Shown: positions 23,890 through 31,439 of the stretch, in pieces
Layout: every line of letters begins with the position of its first letter
How positions within the stretch are numbered: the stretch's first letter is position 1
NCBI GenBank assembly: GCA_041675165.1
Contig: JBAYUI010000006.1
Coordinates: 1-49,434, forward strand
DNA from: CAIKZD01 sp041675165
GTDB taxonomy: Bacteria > Patescibacteriota > Minisyncoccia > Moranbacterales > UBA2206
Reading direction: 5' to 3'
Length of the DNA stretch: 49,434 nt
Made by a program: the position numbers and the translations under genes
Notes under the pieces: model-generated
Databases searched by the model: none
What the model was told of the DNA's origin: nothing
The model's input: the letters and a program-made list of their open reading frames with translations, nothing else

Positions 23890-24261
23890 ATGCAGTTTCC
23901 AGGAGAAGAGGTGATTAAGGGATCAGCGGAGATAAAAGCCATTTTTACAGGTTGTGTTTCCGGTGCCGGACCAGCGGATCACGAGGCGCTGGATATGGAA
24001 ATTACCGCCGGAACCGGAAAGAGTTTGAAGTGTAGGGTTTTCACTTTGGATAAATATTTTATCCAAAAAAACCATGAATTTCAGGGCGAAGCTTATATTG
24101 TTCACGCTCCGGAATGGAAAATACTGCCCGCTGCCTTGAAATTGGGATTGGCACAAGTGGTGTTTTATTTTTTTGAGAAAGAAGGTGATGTGCATAAAGT
24201 GCTCATAGCCTATATTCACAATAGTGTACTTTTGCGCTTTCCTGAATACTTCAACTGTTAA
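23890..24261 (+). CDS. small protein, unknown function
   Basis: A soluble protein of 123 residues with no signal peptide. It looks like a compact alpha/beta domain (strands around KAIFTGCVSG, LDMEITAG, LKCRVFTLDKYF and AYIVHAP) with one hydrophobic helix (about 82-95). I do not recognise the family. The gene is a self-contained unit: near-consensus promoter, Shine-Dalgarno AAAGGAG eight bases from the ATG, and a strong terminator 24 bases after the stop. The leader AAAGGAGAAAACGCT closely resembles that of the small gene at 8611. Confidence 0.75.
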   Translation: MQFPGEEVIKGSAEIKAIFTGCVSGAGPADHEALDMEITAGTGKSLKCRVFTLDKYFIQKNHEFQGEAYIVHAPEWKILPAALKLGLAQVVFYFFEKEGDVHKVLIAYIHNSVLLRFPEYFNC

Positions 24262-24284
24262 TCTGACCCCCCTCGGTCACGATT

Positions 24285-24326
24285 GAGCCCCAGATGCAAC
24301 GGCATTCTGGGGCTCTAATTTTTTTA
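24285..24326 (+). terminator. Rho-independent terminator
   Basis: A ten-base-pair perfect stem, GAGCCCCAGA/TCTGGGGCTC, is followed by TAATTTTTTT. Confidence 0.9.
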
Positions 24327-24384
24327 TCATAAAACATGATGGCACCTTGCCAAAAATACATTCTTCCACTAACATTTAAACGAT

Positions 24385-25650
24385 ATGAAAAAACGAGTTA
24401 TATTTTTTTTACGATATTATTTTCCCGCCCTCATCTGGGCCGGGATCATTTTCTATTTTTCCGGCGTGCCGAGCTTGCAATATTCCTTGCATAATACTTC
24501 GGAAGAAATCATCCTCCGAAAGGGCGCGCACTTCGTGGAGTTTGCAATCCTGGCGTTTTTGTTGTGGCGCATATTCTATGCCGGACACAAATTCTATCCG
24601 CGTTATGCTTTTTGCTGGGCGCTGACTTTGGCGGCTCTCTATGGGGCGAGTGATGAATTCCACCAGACTTTCGTGACTGGCCGAACCGGCAAAACCATTG
24701 ACGCAATCTATGATGCTGGTAGCGTGCTTTTTACGCTCGAGATGCTGGTGGTTTTCGCCGGGAGAAAATTGCGTTGGAAAAATCTGGCCGTGCTGTTCCT
24801 GTCAGTGGTCTTGCTTATCGGACTCGAACTCAAAATGATGAGTGAGACGAAATCTTTTGAAGTCTCTTTTTCGCAAATGAAAATTTCTTTAGGCTATATG
24901 CTTGAACACGAGCTCAATTTCATCCGCGGAATGAGACCGAATGGCAGTAGCAGTAGCCGTGCCGATGAAAATATGTCTACACAGATCAAGGAAAAAATTT
25001 CTTCGGTGCCTGTAACCCCTCCCCAGCCCTCCCCTGAATACAAGAGAGGGGGAAAGGCAATGGAGTCGGCCGCGGCGCCGCTGCCGGAAAAGATTTCTGT
25101 CAGTGTTCCATTTGCTTCTCAAGCGCCGCTTGGGAAATGGGACGCGCTGCATGAAGAAGCCTGCGAAGAAGCTTCGATCGTCATGCTGGAATACTACGTC
25201 GCCCAGAAAGGATTGGCGCCGGAAAACGCCGAAAAACAGATCCAGTCGATGGTGAAATTCGAGATCAAGAATTATGGCGATTACAAGGATACGACGGCCG
25301 TGGAAACGGCTAAGTTGGCCGGAGATTTTTATGGCTTGCAAAATTTGAAAGTCATCTATGATTTTTCCGTTTCGGACTTGAAAAAATATCTGGCGCTGGG
25401 AAAACCCATCATTATTCCCGCCGCCGGCCGCGCGCTCGGCAACCCATATTTCACGCCGCCCGGGCCGCTCTATCATAATCTGGTGTTGACGGGTTACGAT
25501 GGCGACATGATTATCGTTAACGATCCGGGCACCAAAAGAGGCGCAGGTTATGAATATGACATCAATGTTCTGTATGATGCTATCCATGATTTCCCGGGAA
25601 AAGCGGAGGATATCGAAAAAGGTCGGAAGGCGATGATCGTTTTGGAATAA
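24385..25650 (+). CDS. VanZ-like membrane domain fused to a C39-like peptidase domain
   Basis: This protein has 421 residues and two parts. Residues 1-150 are VanZ-like: helices with GIIFYFSGVPS, LRKGAHFVEFAILAFLL and YGASDEFHQTFVTGRTGKTIDA. After a further helix and a linker, residues 235-420 form a C39-like papain-fold domain with Cys in HEEACEEASIVMLEYY, His in PLYHNLVLTGYD and Asp in IIVNDPGT, so the catalytic set looks intact. The linker segment TPPQPSPEYKRGG is encoded by a copy of a dispersed repeat (25013-25053), suggesting that the junction was shaped by repeat insertion. The peptidase would face outside. Target unknown; wall peptide or a surface protein is plausible. Confidence 0.85.
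   Translation: MKKRVIFFLRYYFPALIWAGIIFYFSGVPSLQYSLHNTSEEIILRKGAHFVEFAILAFLLWRIFYAGHKFYPRYAFCWALTLAALYGASDEFHQTFVTGRTGKTIDAIYDAGSVLFTLEMLVVFAGRKLRWKNLAVLFLSVVLLIGLELKMMSETKSFEVSFSQMKISLGYMLEHELNFIRGMRPNGSSSSRADENMSTQIKEKISSVPVTPPQPSPEYKRGGKAMESAAAPLPEKISVSVPFASQAPLGKWDALHEEACEEASIVMLEYYVAQKGLAPENAEKQIQSMVKFEIKNYGDYKDTTAVETAKLAGDFYGLQNLKVIYDFSVSDLKKYLALGKPIIIPAAGRALGNPYFTPPGPLYHNLVLTGYDGDMIIVNDPGTKRGAGYEYDINVLYDAIHDFPGKAEDIEKGRKAMIVLE
25013..25053 (+). repeat. CTCCCCTG-type dispersed repeat, in-frame copy
   Basis: CCCTCCCCTGAATACAAGAG lies inside the VanZ/C39 gene and encodes part of its linker. It resembles the arms of the intergenic element at 25661-25783. Confidence 0.65.
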
Positions 25651-25660
25651 GAATGAAGTG

Positions 25661-25783
25661 CCCCTTTTCCTGTACTCGGGAGAGGGCTGGGGAGAGAGTA
25701 ATGTTGAAGTGCAGTTTGCTCCTGAACCCTCTCTGTCCCGACGAGTACATCGGGACATCTCCCCCGAGTACAGGGGAGAGGGA
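25661..25783. repeat. CTCCCCTGTACTCGGG inverted repeat element
   Basis: The left arm contains CCTGTACTCGGGAGAGGG and the right arm CTCCCCCGAGTACAGGGGAG. Between them is a second hairpin, GTCCCGA/TCGGGAC (25735-25757). It begins directly after the VanZ/C39 stop. Confidence 0.75.
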
Positions 25784-25796
25784 ATTTTTTTCAAAA

Positions 25797-25831
25797 CAAA
25801 AAAACCGAAACTTTACGTTTCGGTTTTTTTT
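25797..25831. terminator. bidirectional terminator
   Basis: AAAACCGAAAC pairs with GTTTCGGTTTT, followed by more T. It lies between the convergent VanZ/C39 and GtrA-like genes. Confidence 0.9.
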
Positions 25832-25870
25832 GAAGTCTGTTTTTGATGACTAATTGCTGATGGCTAAGTT

Positions 25871-26548
25871 CTAACTTTTGAACACGATAAACTTATACCC
25901 GAAGAAATTCCAGAACAATCCAGCGATCGAACCGCAAGCGGCACCGATCAAGGACCACTGGTCATAATTCATGCCGCCGAGCGGACTGATGTTGCCAAAG
26001 ACTAGCGACGCAACAACGACATTGATGAGGAAGCCGACAATACTGACGATGAAAAACTGGATGAATTCGGATTTCTTGCCGGCGCTTTTGTCAAAAGTCC
26101 AATATTTGTTCCAGAAATAACTGTTGATGTTGGAAACAGTGAAAGAAACAGCTTTGAACAGCGAATAGAAAGTGATGGTTGCTCCGATGGTCAGCATCGT
26201 ATCGGTGGAGTTGTGATGCAAAAAATTGCGGAAAAGGACGGTGACGATGGCCAGTGTTCCGAAATCAACCAAGACATTCATTATACCCGTGACGAAGAAT
26301 TTCCCAAATTGCCACATAAAAGCGATTTTTCTGCTGAGGATATGGCAGATGGCAAGCCCCAGCGGCGTACCGATCAAGAAAAAGGGGATGATGGCCAGAC
26401 GAAGTTGCGCATAAAGATCGGGCTTAGCCATTTTGAGTACAGGCATAAACATCAATCCGATGAGCAGGCCTACTATCATTCCCAGCCAATAATCTCGCGT
26501 TAGCATAGCCTTGTTTTCTGTGCCCGCGGCTTGTTGTACAGTTTCCAT
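25871..26548 (-). CDS. GtrA-like membrane protein
   Basis: A 225-residue protein with six or so membrane helices. The C-terminal 130 residues match GtrA: FGKFFVTGIMNVLVDFGTLA, then VSNINSYFWNKYWTF and the closing FWNFFGYKFIVF. GtrA proteins help move lipid-linked sugars across the membrane or anchor glycosyltransferases. Two extra N-terminal helices (about 20-70) are unusual. I use the ATG at 26548; a GTG at 26584 would overlap the upstream gene by 11 bases. It is in an operon with the gene at 26574. Confidence 0.88.
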   Translation of the reverse strand: METVQQAAGTENKAMLTRDYWLGMIVGLLIGLMFMPVLKMAKPDLYAQLRLAIIPFFLIGTPLGLAICHILSRKIAFMWQFGKFFVTGIMNVLVDFGTLAIVTVLFRNFLHHNSTDTMLTIGATITFYSLFKAVSFTVSNINSYFWNKYWTFDKSAGKKSEFIQFFIVSIVGFLINVVVASLVFGNISPLGGMNYDQWSLIGAACGSIAGLFWNFFGYKFIVFKS

Positions 26549-26573
26549 TTTTTTTGTTTCTATTGTTAATTTT

Positions 26574-27299
26574 TTAATCAGCACTATTTTTTTTGAGCTC
26601 CAATTTCAATTCTTCCAAGTCCGGCGTCCATTCATCCATCAGCGAATCTCCGTGGGAAACAGCCGTTTCTTCTGAGGATAGTTTTTTCTCCAAGCGAGGG
26701 TTTTCGTTTATGATGTCGTCAATGTTGCGCATCTTTTTCGGCGGCGCAGCTTCAGTCTTGTGCTCGCGGCCTTTTTGCAGGACATTCTCGATTGAGCCCC
26801 AGTCGGAATCGATATCTCGCGGCACGACCAAGGTGACTTCGTCTCCCGGTTCTACCTTGAAATAGGTGATGGAAGCCAAAAGGACCTTGTAGGCCTTGCC
26901 TTCGGCGGCCACGAAATAGTTCCCGTCCGGATCGATACTGACGATGCCGAGAATGATTTTTCGTTCCGCCGGCCCGATCTGTTTGTAGATGAAAGATCCA
27001 TCCGGAGTGATGGTCAACTTCAAAACATCTCCTTCGATGAGTTTCGATTTGGAGGCGTAGTTGGCCGGTACGGGATATTGCTTCGAATCATTGCCCAACA
27101 TTATTTGTCCGTCAAAAGTACCTTCGACGACGCGGCCGTCTTCCGCATCGCTCTCGCTCAATTTTTTCTTGCGACCGACTTTTTTCTTGCCTTCCAGTTG
27201 CAAAAGCATCGTCTTGGCTCCTTGTAAAGTTTTCTCCGCGCTATAGATCATCTCGCGGAGACTTTGAATTTTTTCATTATTATTGTCTTTTTCCTCCAT
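26574..27299 (-). CDS. conserved Patescibacteria-type protein, unknown function
   Basis: A 241-residue soluble protein. It has an N-terminal helical coiled-coil stretch (about 8-40), a Lys-rich patch (GKKKVGRKKK), and then a beta-rich core (about 58-165) with VVEGTFDGQIMLG, YPVPANYASKSKL and EGDVLKLTITPDGSFIYKQI. A variable acidic tail follows. I know similar proteins only as uncharacterised members of candidate-phyla genomes. It is not an enzyme I can name; the core resembles small beta-barrel nucleic-acid or transcript-binding folds, which is speculation. It leads the operon with the GtrA-like gene. Confidence 0.75.
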   Translation of the reverse strand: MEEKDNNNEKIQSLREMIYSAEKTLQGAKTMLLQLEGKKKVGRKKKLSESDAEDGRVVEGTFDGQIMLGNDSKQYPVPANYASKSKLIEGDVLKLTITPDGSFIYKQIGPAERKIILGIVSIDPDGNYFVAAEGKAYKVLLASITYFKVEPGDEVTLVVPRDIDSDWGSIENVLQKGREHKTEAAPPKKMRNIDDIINENPRLEKKLSSEETAVSHGDSLMDEWTPDLEELKLELKKNSAD

Positions 27300-27357
27300 T
27301 GTTTTATAACGCCTGAATTTGGGGCGTCTTTTATTTTTATGTTTGTATTACACCTGA

Positions 27358-27386
27358 ATTATACAATTACTTTCCCGGACGTGCAA
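27358..27386 (-). promoter_or_regulatory. minus-strand promoter for the 241-residue protein and GtrA-like gene
   Basis: Read on the minus strand: TTGCAC (27386-27381), a 17-base spacer, TATAAT (27363-27358). The start of transcription would be about 50 bases before the gene. Confidence 0.7.
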
Positions 27387-27469
27387 GAGGGTATGCTTAA
27401 GCCTGATTGTTCGAAATATACTTTTAAAGTGAGGTGTATTAAAAGCGTTGGATCATTTACAAAAATCAT

Positions 27470-28090
27470 ATGGAAAATTCAAATTGGTCACAGCTATCGA
27501 CGGATGAAGTCGTGCAAAAAACGCTGGATGCACTGAAGGAACGGAATATTGAAGCGGAAGTGGTGGAAGACAAGGGAGCGACGCTGAAAAAAATTCAGAC
27601 TCTCATTCCGGATAGTGCGTCAGTCATGACCGGCGCGTCGACTACGCTCGATGAAATCGGTTTCACGGATCTCTTGAAAAGCGGTAGTCATCCTTGGAAA
27701 AATTTTAAAGATGAAATGTTGGCGGAAAAAGATGAAAAGCTGCAGAACGAGCTGCGGAAAAGAAGTGTTTTGGCGGACTATTATCTGGGCTCGGTGCACG
27801 CTGTGACGGAGGGTGGAAAGATTTTGATCGCCAGTGCCACCGGTTCACAGTTGCCGGCCTCCGCTTTTACGAGCAATCACGTCATCTTTGTCGTCGGGGC
27901 GCAAAAAATCGTGAAGGATTTTGAAGGGGCTTTGCGCCGTCTCAATGAATATGTATTCCCCTTGGAAGATGCGCGGATGAAAAGCGTCGGATACCCCGGC
28001 AGCGTGATCGGCAAGATTCTGATTTTGGAAAAAGAATATGTTCCCGGCCGGATCAAACTCATTTTTGTCAAAGAAAAATTAGGCTTTTAA
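27470..28090 (+). CDS. LUD domain protein (LutC/YkgG-like)
   Basis: A 206-residue LUD-domain protein. It shows SVMTGASTTLDEIGF, then LADYYLGSVHAVTEGG and ASATGSQLPASAF, and ends with VPGRIKLIFVKEKLGF. In other bacteria LutC works with LutA and LutB in lactate oxidation, but neither partner is in this window, so that role is doubtful. Single LUD proteins like this occur in candidate-phyla genomes with no assigned role. The next gene starts 18 bases downstream. Confidence 0.85.
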   Translation: MENSNWSQLSTDEVVQKTLDALKERNIEAEVVEDKGATLKKIQTLIPDSASVMTGASTTLDEIGFTDLLKSGSHPWKNFKDEMLAEKDEKLQNELRKRSVLADYYLGSVHAVTEGGKILIASATGSQLPASAFTSNHVIFVVGAQKIVKDFEGALRRLNEYVFPLEDARMKSVGYPGSVIGKILILEKEYVPGRIKLIFVKEKLGF

Positions 28091-28108
28091 TCGTGATAAT
28101 CCAAGCAT

Positions 28109-28546
28109 ATGTTCAGTCGCCGCAGGATAATTTCACACTTGGTCTTGTGGAGCCTTATAGCTATGGGGGCGGTTTTGGCGTTCTATGCCGTTTCTCCTGA
28201 AATAATTTTCAAAAAAAGTTTCAATCATTGGTGGATAATTCTCCCGCTGGCGATTTTTCTGGTCTATCATCTTGTCAGTGCTTTTTATTGGCGGGATCAA
28301 TTCAATCCCGATGCCTGTTCGGAGAAGAGGATCATCCGCGCGGGCGTCTATGGCAAATGCGCCCATCCGACTTGCACCAGTCTCATCATTTTGAGCTGGA
28401 TAATTTTTTTCTATTATCCCGACACTCGGATCTTGACCGGCGCTGCTTGGCTGACTTTTATGGTCATCTTCTGGATCAGGATCGAAAAAGCTTTCTTCAT
28501 CGGCAAAAAGTCCAAATTCGAATCCAAAAAGCCGGAACCGGCGTGA
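28109..28546 (+). CDS. Isoprenylcysteine methyltransferase-like membrane protein
   Basis: A 145-residue protein with four membrane helices. The motif RAGVYGKCAHPTCTSLIIL corresponds to the GxYxxxRHPxY core of the ICMT/PEMT methyltransferase superfamily, followed by WIRIEKAFFIG near the end, which matches the EE/xxL region. Such proteins bind SAM and methylate lipids or prenyl groups. The usual Arg of RHP is Ala here (CAHPT), so activity is uncertain. Confidence 0.75.
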   Translation: MFSRRRIISHLVLWSLIAMGAVLAFYAVSPEIIFKKSFNHWWIILPLAIFLVYHLVSAFYWRDQFNPDACSEKRIIRAGVYGKCAHPTCTSLIILSWIIFFYYPDTRILTGAAWLTFMVIFWIRIEKAFFIGKKSKFESKKPEPA

Positions 28547-28649
28547 AAAATAGTGGAAAGTTAAAAATGCAAAGTGTAAGGTTGCAATTTGAAGTCTAAA
28601 ACTTTTTCATATCCGAAAAACTAGACATTCGGACTTGCGTTTTTTGTCG

Positions 28650-28678
28650 TTGACACTTCTCCATTTTCCTGCTATTAT
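28650..28678 (+). promoter_or_regulatory. typA promoter
   Basis: TTGACA (28650-28655), a 17-base spacer and TATTAT (28673-28678): the best promoter in the window. Confidence 0.8.
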
Positions 28679-28745
28679 CAATTGGTTACTTGACTTATCG
28701 CTGAGAAACAGCGTTTTTAATTTTTCTAATTACAAAAACAATTTT

Positions 28746-30539
28746 ATGGAAATCAGAAATATCGCCATTATCGCGCACGTGGACCACGGCAAAACTACAA
28801 TAACTGATGCCATCCTTCGCCAGACCGGTATGGTCAGCGACGAGTCGGTCAGTATGGACTCCAACGCTCTGGAAAAAGAACGAGGCATCACCATTTACTC
28901 CAAAAACACTTCCATTTTTTACAAGGACACCAAGATTAACATTGTGGACACTCCGGGACATGCCGATTTTGGCAGTGAAGTAGAGCGCGTGTTACGATCC
29001 ATTGACAGCGTAATCCTAGTGGTGGACGCCCAAGAAGGTCCGATGCCGCAAACCAGATTCGTTTTGAAAAAATCTTTGGAGTTGGGACTGAAACCGATCG
29101 TGGTTTTGAACAAGATCGACAAACCGGCGGCTGATCCGGACGCGGCGCAAGAAAAAGTTTTCGAGCTGTTTTTGGATCTCGGCGCGACTGACGAACAATT
29201 AGATTTCACTACCATCTATGCTATCGGAAAACAGGGTGTGGCTAAAAGGCATATGGACGACGTGGCCAAAGATTTGACGCCGCTTCTGGATGTCATTTTG
29301 GAAAAAGTGGCACCGGCCAGAGGAGACGTGAATGCCAAGCTTCTGGCACAACCATTCAATCTAGGCTATGACAATTTTCTGGGACGTTTGGCGGTGGCGC
29401 GGATTTATGACGGTAAGATTGCGATGGGACAGACGCTCACCGTGAAAAGAGTGAACGGTGAAATCGCTACCGGACGCGTCACTAAAATATATACTTTTGA
29501 AGGCACTAACCGGAAAGAAGTGTCGGAAGCCATCGCGGGTGACATCGCCATGATTGCCGGTTTCCCTGGCATTGAAATCGGAGAAACGATCTGTGAAGAG
29601 GCGACGCAAGAGTCTCTGCCGGCCATTGCGATCGATGAACCGACCATCACTCTTCGCTTTTTGGTCAATGATTCGCCGTTTGCGGGACGTGAAGGAAAAT
29701 TTGTGACCAGTAAACAGATCCGAGAACGCTTGGAAAAAGAATTGGAAGTCAATATGGGGCTGAAAATCGATTTTTCCACCTCGGAATATTTCAGTGTGTC
29801 CGGCCGGGGAGAACTTCACATTGCCATCCTCTTGGAAAATATGCGTCGCGAAGGTTATGAAGTGCAAGTTTCCCAACCACAAGTCATCATCAAAGAAATT
29901 GACGGCGTGAAAAGCGAACCGTTTGAAGAAGTGACGATCGACGTGCCGAGCGAGATGTCCGGTTCGGTCATTGAAACTCTGGGCAAAAGAAAAGGTACAA
30001 TGATAGACATGGCGCCACACGGATCGCAGACTAAGATGATGTTTGAAATTCCGACCCGCGGACTTTTGGGATATCGCGGACAATTTATGGTGGACACCAA
30101 GGGTGAAGGCATTTTGTGTTCGCGCGTGATCGGATTCAGGCCGCACGTCGGCGACATCCGAAGGAAAGAAGTCGGTGCGATGACTTCCATGGCGACCGGA
30201 AAAGCACTCGGGTTCTCTTTGGCCAATCTGCAAGATCGTGGCACTTTGTATATCGGAGCCAGCGCGGAAGTGTATGAAGGACAAGTTATCGGAACAGCCA
30301 TTAAGGGAGATGAGATGGCCGTCAACCCAACCAAGGGCAAGCAGATGAGCAATATGCGCTCCAGTGGCGCGGACGAAGCCATTCATCTTACTCCGCCCAT
30401 GGACATCAACATCGAACGCGGCTTGGAAGTGATGAACGAAGATGAATATCTGGAAGTCACGCCGAAATCCGTGCGACTCAGAAAACAATTCTTGAACGAA
30501 GGCGACCGCGTGAAAGCCAATCGGAATAAGAAGAAATAG
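28746..30539 (+). CDS. typA: Ribosome-associated GTPase TypA/BipA
   Basis: A 597-residue translational GTPase. G-domain motifs are AHVDHGKTTI, RGITIYSKN, DTPGHADFG and NKIDKPAADP, followed by EF-G-like domains and the TypA-specific C-terminal domain (FRPHVGDIRRKEVGAMTSM and DEAIHLTPP). It assists 50S assembly and stress translation. I start it at the ATG at 28746 (MEIRNIAIIAHVDHG), where the family begins; an upstream in-frame start at 28635 would precede the promoter. Confidence 0.97.
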   Translation: MEIRNIAIIAHVDHGKTTITDAILRQTGMVSDESVSMDSNALEKERGITIYSKNTSIFYKDTKINIVDTPGHADFGSEVERVLRSIDSVILVVDAQEGPMPQTRFVLKKSLELGLKPIVVLNKIDKPAADPDAAQEKVFELFLDLGATDEQLDFTTIYAIGKQGVAKRHMDDVAKDLTPLLDVILEKVAPARGDVNAKLLAQPFNLGYDNFLGRLAVARIYDGKIAMGQTLTVKRVNGEIATGRVTKIYTFEGTNRKEVSEAIAGDIAMIAGFPGIEIGETICEEATQESLPAIAIDEPTITLRFLVNDSPFAGREGKFVTSKQIRERLEKELEVNMGLKIDFSTSEYFSVSGRGELHIAILLENMRREGYEVQVSQPQVIIKEIDGVKSEPFEEVTIDVPSEMSGSVIETLGKRKGTMIDMAPHGSQTKMMFEIPTRGLLGYRGQFMVDTKGEGILCSRVIGFRPHVGDIRRKEVGAMTSMATGKALGFSLANLQDRGTLYIGASAEVYEGQVIGTAIKGDEMAVNPTKGKQMSNMRSSGADEAIHLTPPMDINIERGLEVMNEDEYLEVTPKSVRLRKQFLNEGDRVKANRNKKK

Positions 30540-30565
30540 GAAAAATTTCAAGATAACAAAATCCG

Positions 30566-30594
30566 GAACCTGCGATAAGCGGGTTCTGTTTTTT
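30566..30594 (+). terminator. Rho-independent terminator
   Basis: GAACCTGC pairs with GCGGGTTC (30566-30573 with 30579-30586), followed by TGTTTTTT. It ends typA. Confidence 0.8.
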
Positions 30595-30606
30595 AGCGGC
30601 CCCCTT

Positions 30607-30627
30607 TCCTAACATTCAATGTTAGGA
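30607..30627 (+). repeat. RAYT-associated palindrome, copy 1
   Basis: TCCTAACATT, a central C, then AATGTTAGGA. It lies 12 bases before the transposase ATG. Confidence 0.85.
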
Positions 30628-30639
30628 TAAAATAAAATT

Positions 30640-31332
30640 ATGAGAAAAGTGCCTTTGGTAAATGAAGAACATTATCATATTTTTAATCGCGGTGTCGATA
30701 AACGTGAAGTTTTTATGGATGCATCGGATTACTGGCGTTTTTTATTTTCTTTGCGGCTTATGAATGATAAGAGTAATGGGGCAATGATTGCTTGGCGCGA
30801 TTACAAAAAAGCAAACCCTAACGATACGCTAGAACAATTCTTCCTAACATTCAATGTTAGGAAGGGGAAAGAAAATCCGTTAGTTGAAATTATTGCTTAT
30901 TGTTTGAATCCTAATCATTATCACTTGATTTTGAAGCAAATTGAAGATAGGGGGATTGAGATTTTTATGCAGAAGTTATCGAATGGATATACGAAATATT
31001 TTAACAAGAGAAATAATCGTTCGGGCGCTTTATTTCAAGGAAGATTTAAATCTTCTCATATTGATAGTAATGAATATTTGCTTCACGTTTCAGCTTATGT
31101 GAATTGCAATAGCCAGGTGCACGGAATTTCTCATGCGGAGGAATATTTTTGGTCGAGTTTTAAGGAATACGTTGAAGGTAGAAATAATCATCCTGTTAAT
31201 CTTAAAAAAGAGACAGTACTTAATCAATTCGATAGCGCGCAGGAATATAAAAATTTTGCCTTGGGGAATATTGATTCTATGAGAGAAAGAAAGGAAATGG
31301 AGCGATTGGCCGAAGAAGATTTCCTTTCCTAA
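30640..31332 (+). CDS. REP-associated tyrosine transposase (Y1/IS200-like, RAYT)
   Basis: A 230-residue HUH-type single-strand DNA endonuclease. The HUH motif is NPNHYHLIL, the tyrosine helix VSAYVNCNSQV supplies the expected catalytic Tyr, and GALFQGRFKSSHI is the conserved middle block. Such enzymes cut and join REP hairpins. Perfect palindromes lie upstream (30607), inside the reading frame (30841, encoding FLTFNVRK) and over the stop codon (31325, where TTTCCTAA supplies the TAA). The upstream and downstream copies are in opposite orientation, judged by the central base. This is a transposase gene packed with its own probable targets. Base composition is AT-richer than its neighbours. Confidence 0.92.
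   Translation: MRKVPLVNEEHYHIFNRGVDKREVFMDASDYWRFLFSLRLMNDKSNGAMIAWRDYKKANPNDTLEQFFLTFNVRKGKENPLVEIIAYCLNPNHYHLILKQIEDRGIEIFMQKLSNGYTKYFNKRNNRSGALFQGRFKSSHIDSNEYLLHVSAYVNCNSQVHGISHAEEYFWSSFKEYVEGRNNHPVNLKKETVLNQFDSAQEYKNFALGNIDSMRERKEMERLAEEDFLS
30841..30863 (+). repeat. RAYT-associated palindrome, copy 2 (inside the gene)
   Basis: TTCCTAACATT, central C, AATGTTAGGAA; the longest perfect arms of the three copies, read in frame as FLTFNVRK. Confidence 0.85.
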
Positions 31333-31349
31333 CATTGAATGTTAGGAAA
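31325..31349 (-). repeat. RAYT-associated palindrome, copy 3 (over the stop codon)
   Basis: TTTCCTAACATT, central G, AATGTTAGGAAA. The central G in place of C means it is inverted relative to copies 1 and 2. Confidence 0.85.
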
Positions 31350-31357
31350 TAATTTTT

Positions 31358-31386
31358 TTGCCAATGTTTGTCTTTTGGCGTAAAAT
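31358..31386 (+). promoter_or_regulatory. promoter of the 384-residue protein
   Basis: TTGCCA (31358-31363), a 17-base spacer and TAAAAT (31381-31386), right after palindrome copy 3. Confidence 0.65.
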
Positions 31387-31439
31387 GGAGTCAAATAATT
31401 AATTCATGAATTAATTCAGTAAGTTTTTAATTTATAAGA

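Noticed and set aside
24889..25794. Minus-strand frame of about 300 codons over the VanZ/C39 gene and repeat
   Set aside because: It crosses a terminator-proximal repeat and gives a low-complexity Arg/His-rich translation with no recognisable domain.
29361..30551. Long open frame on the minus strand over typA (about 396 codons)
   Set aside because: It is the antisense shadow of a certain gene. The translation is His/Phe-rich with no domain, and the plus-strand protein is fully conserved.
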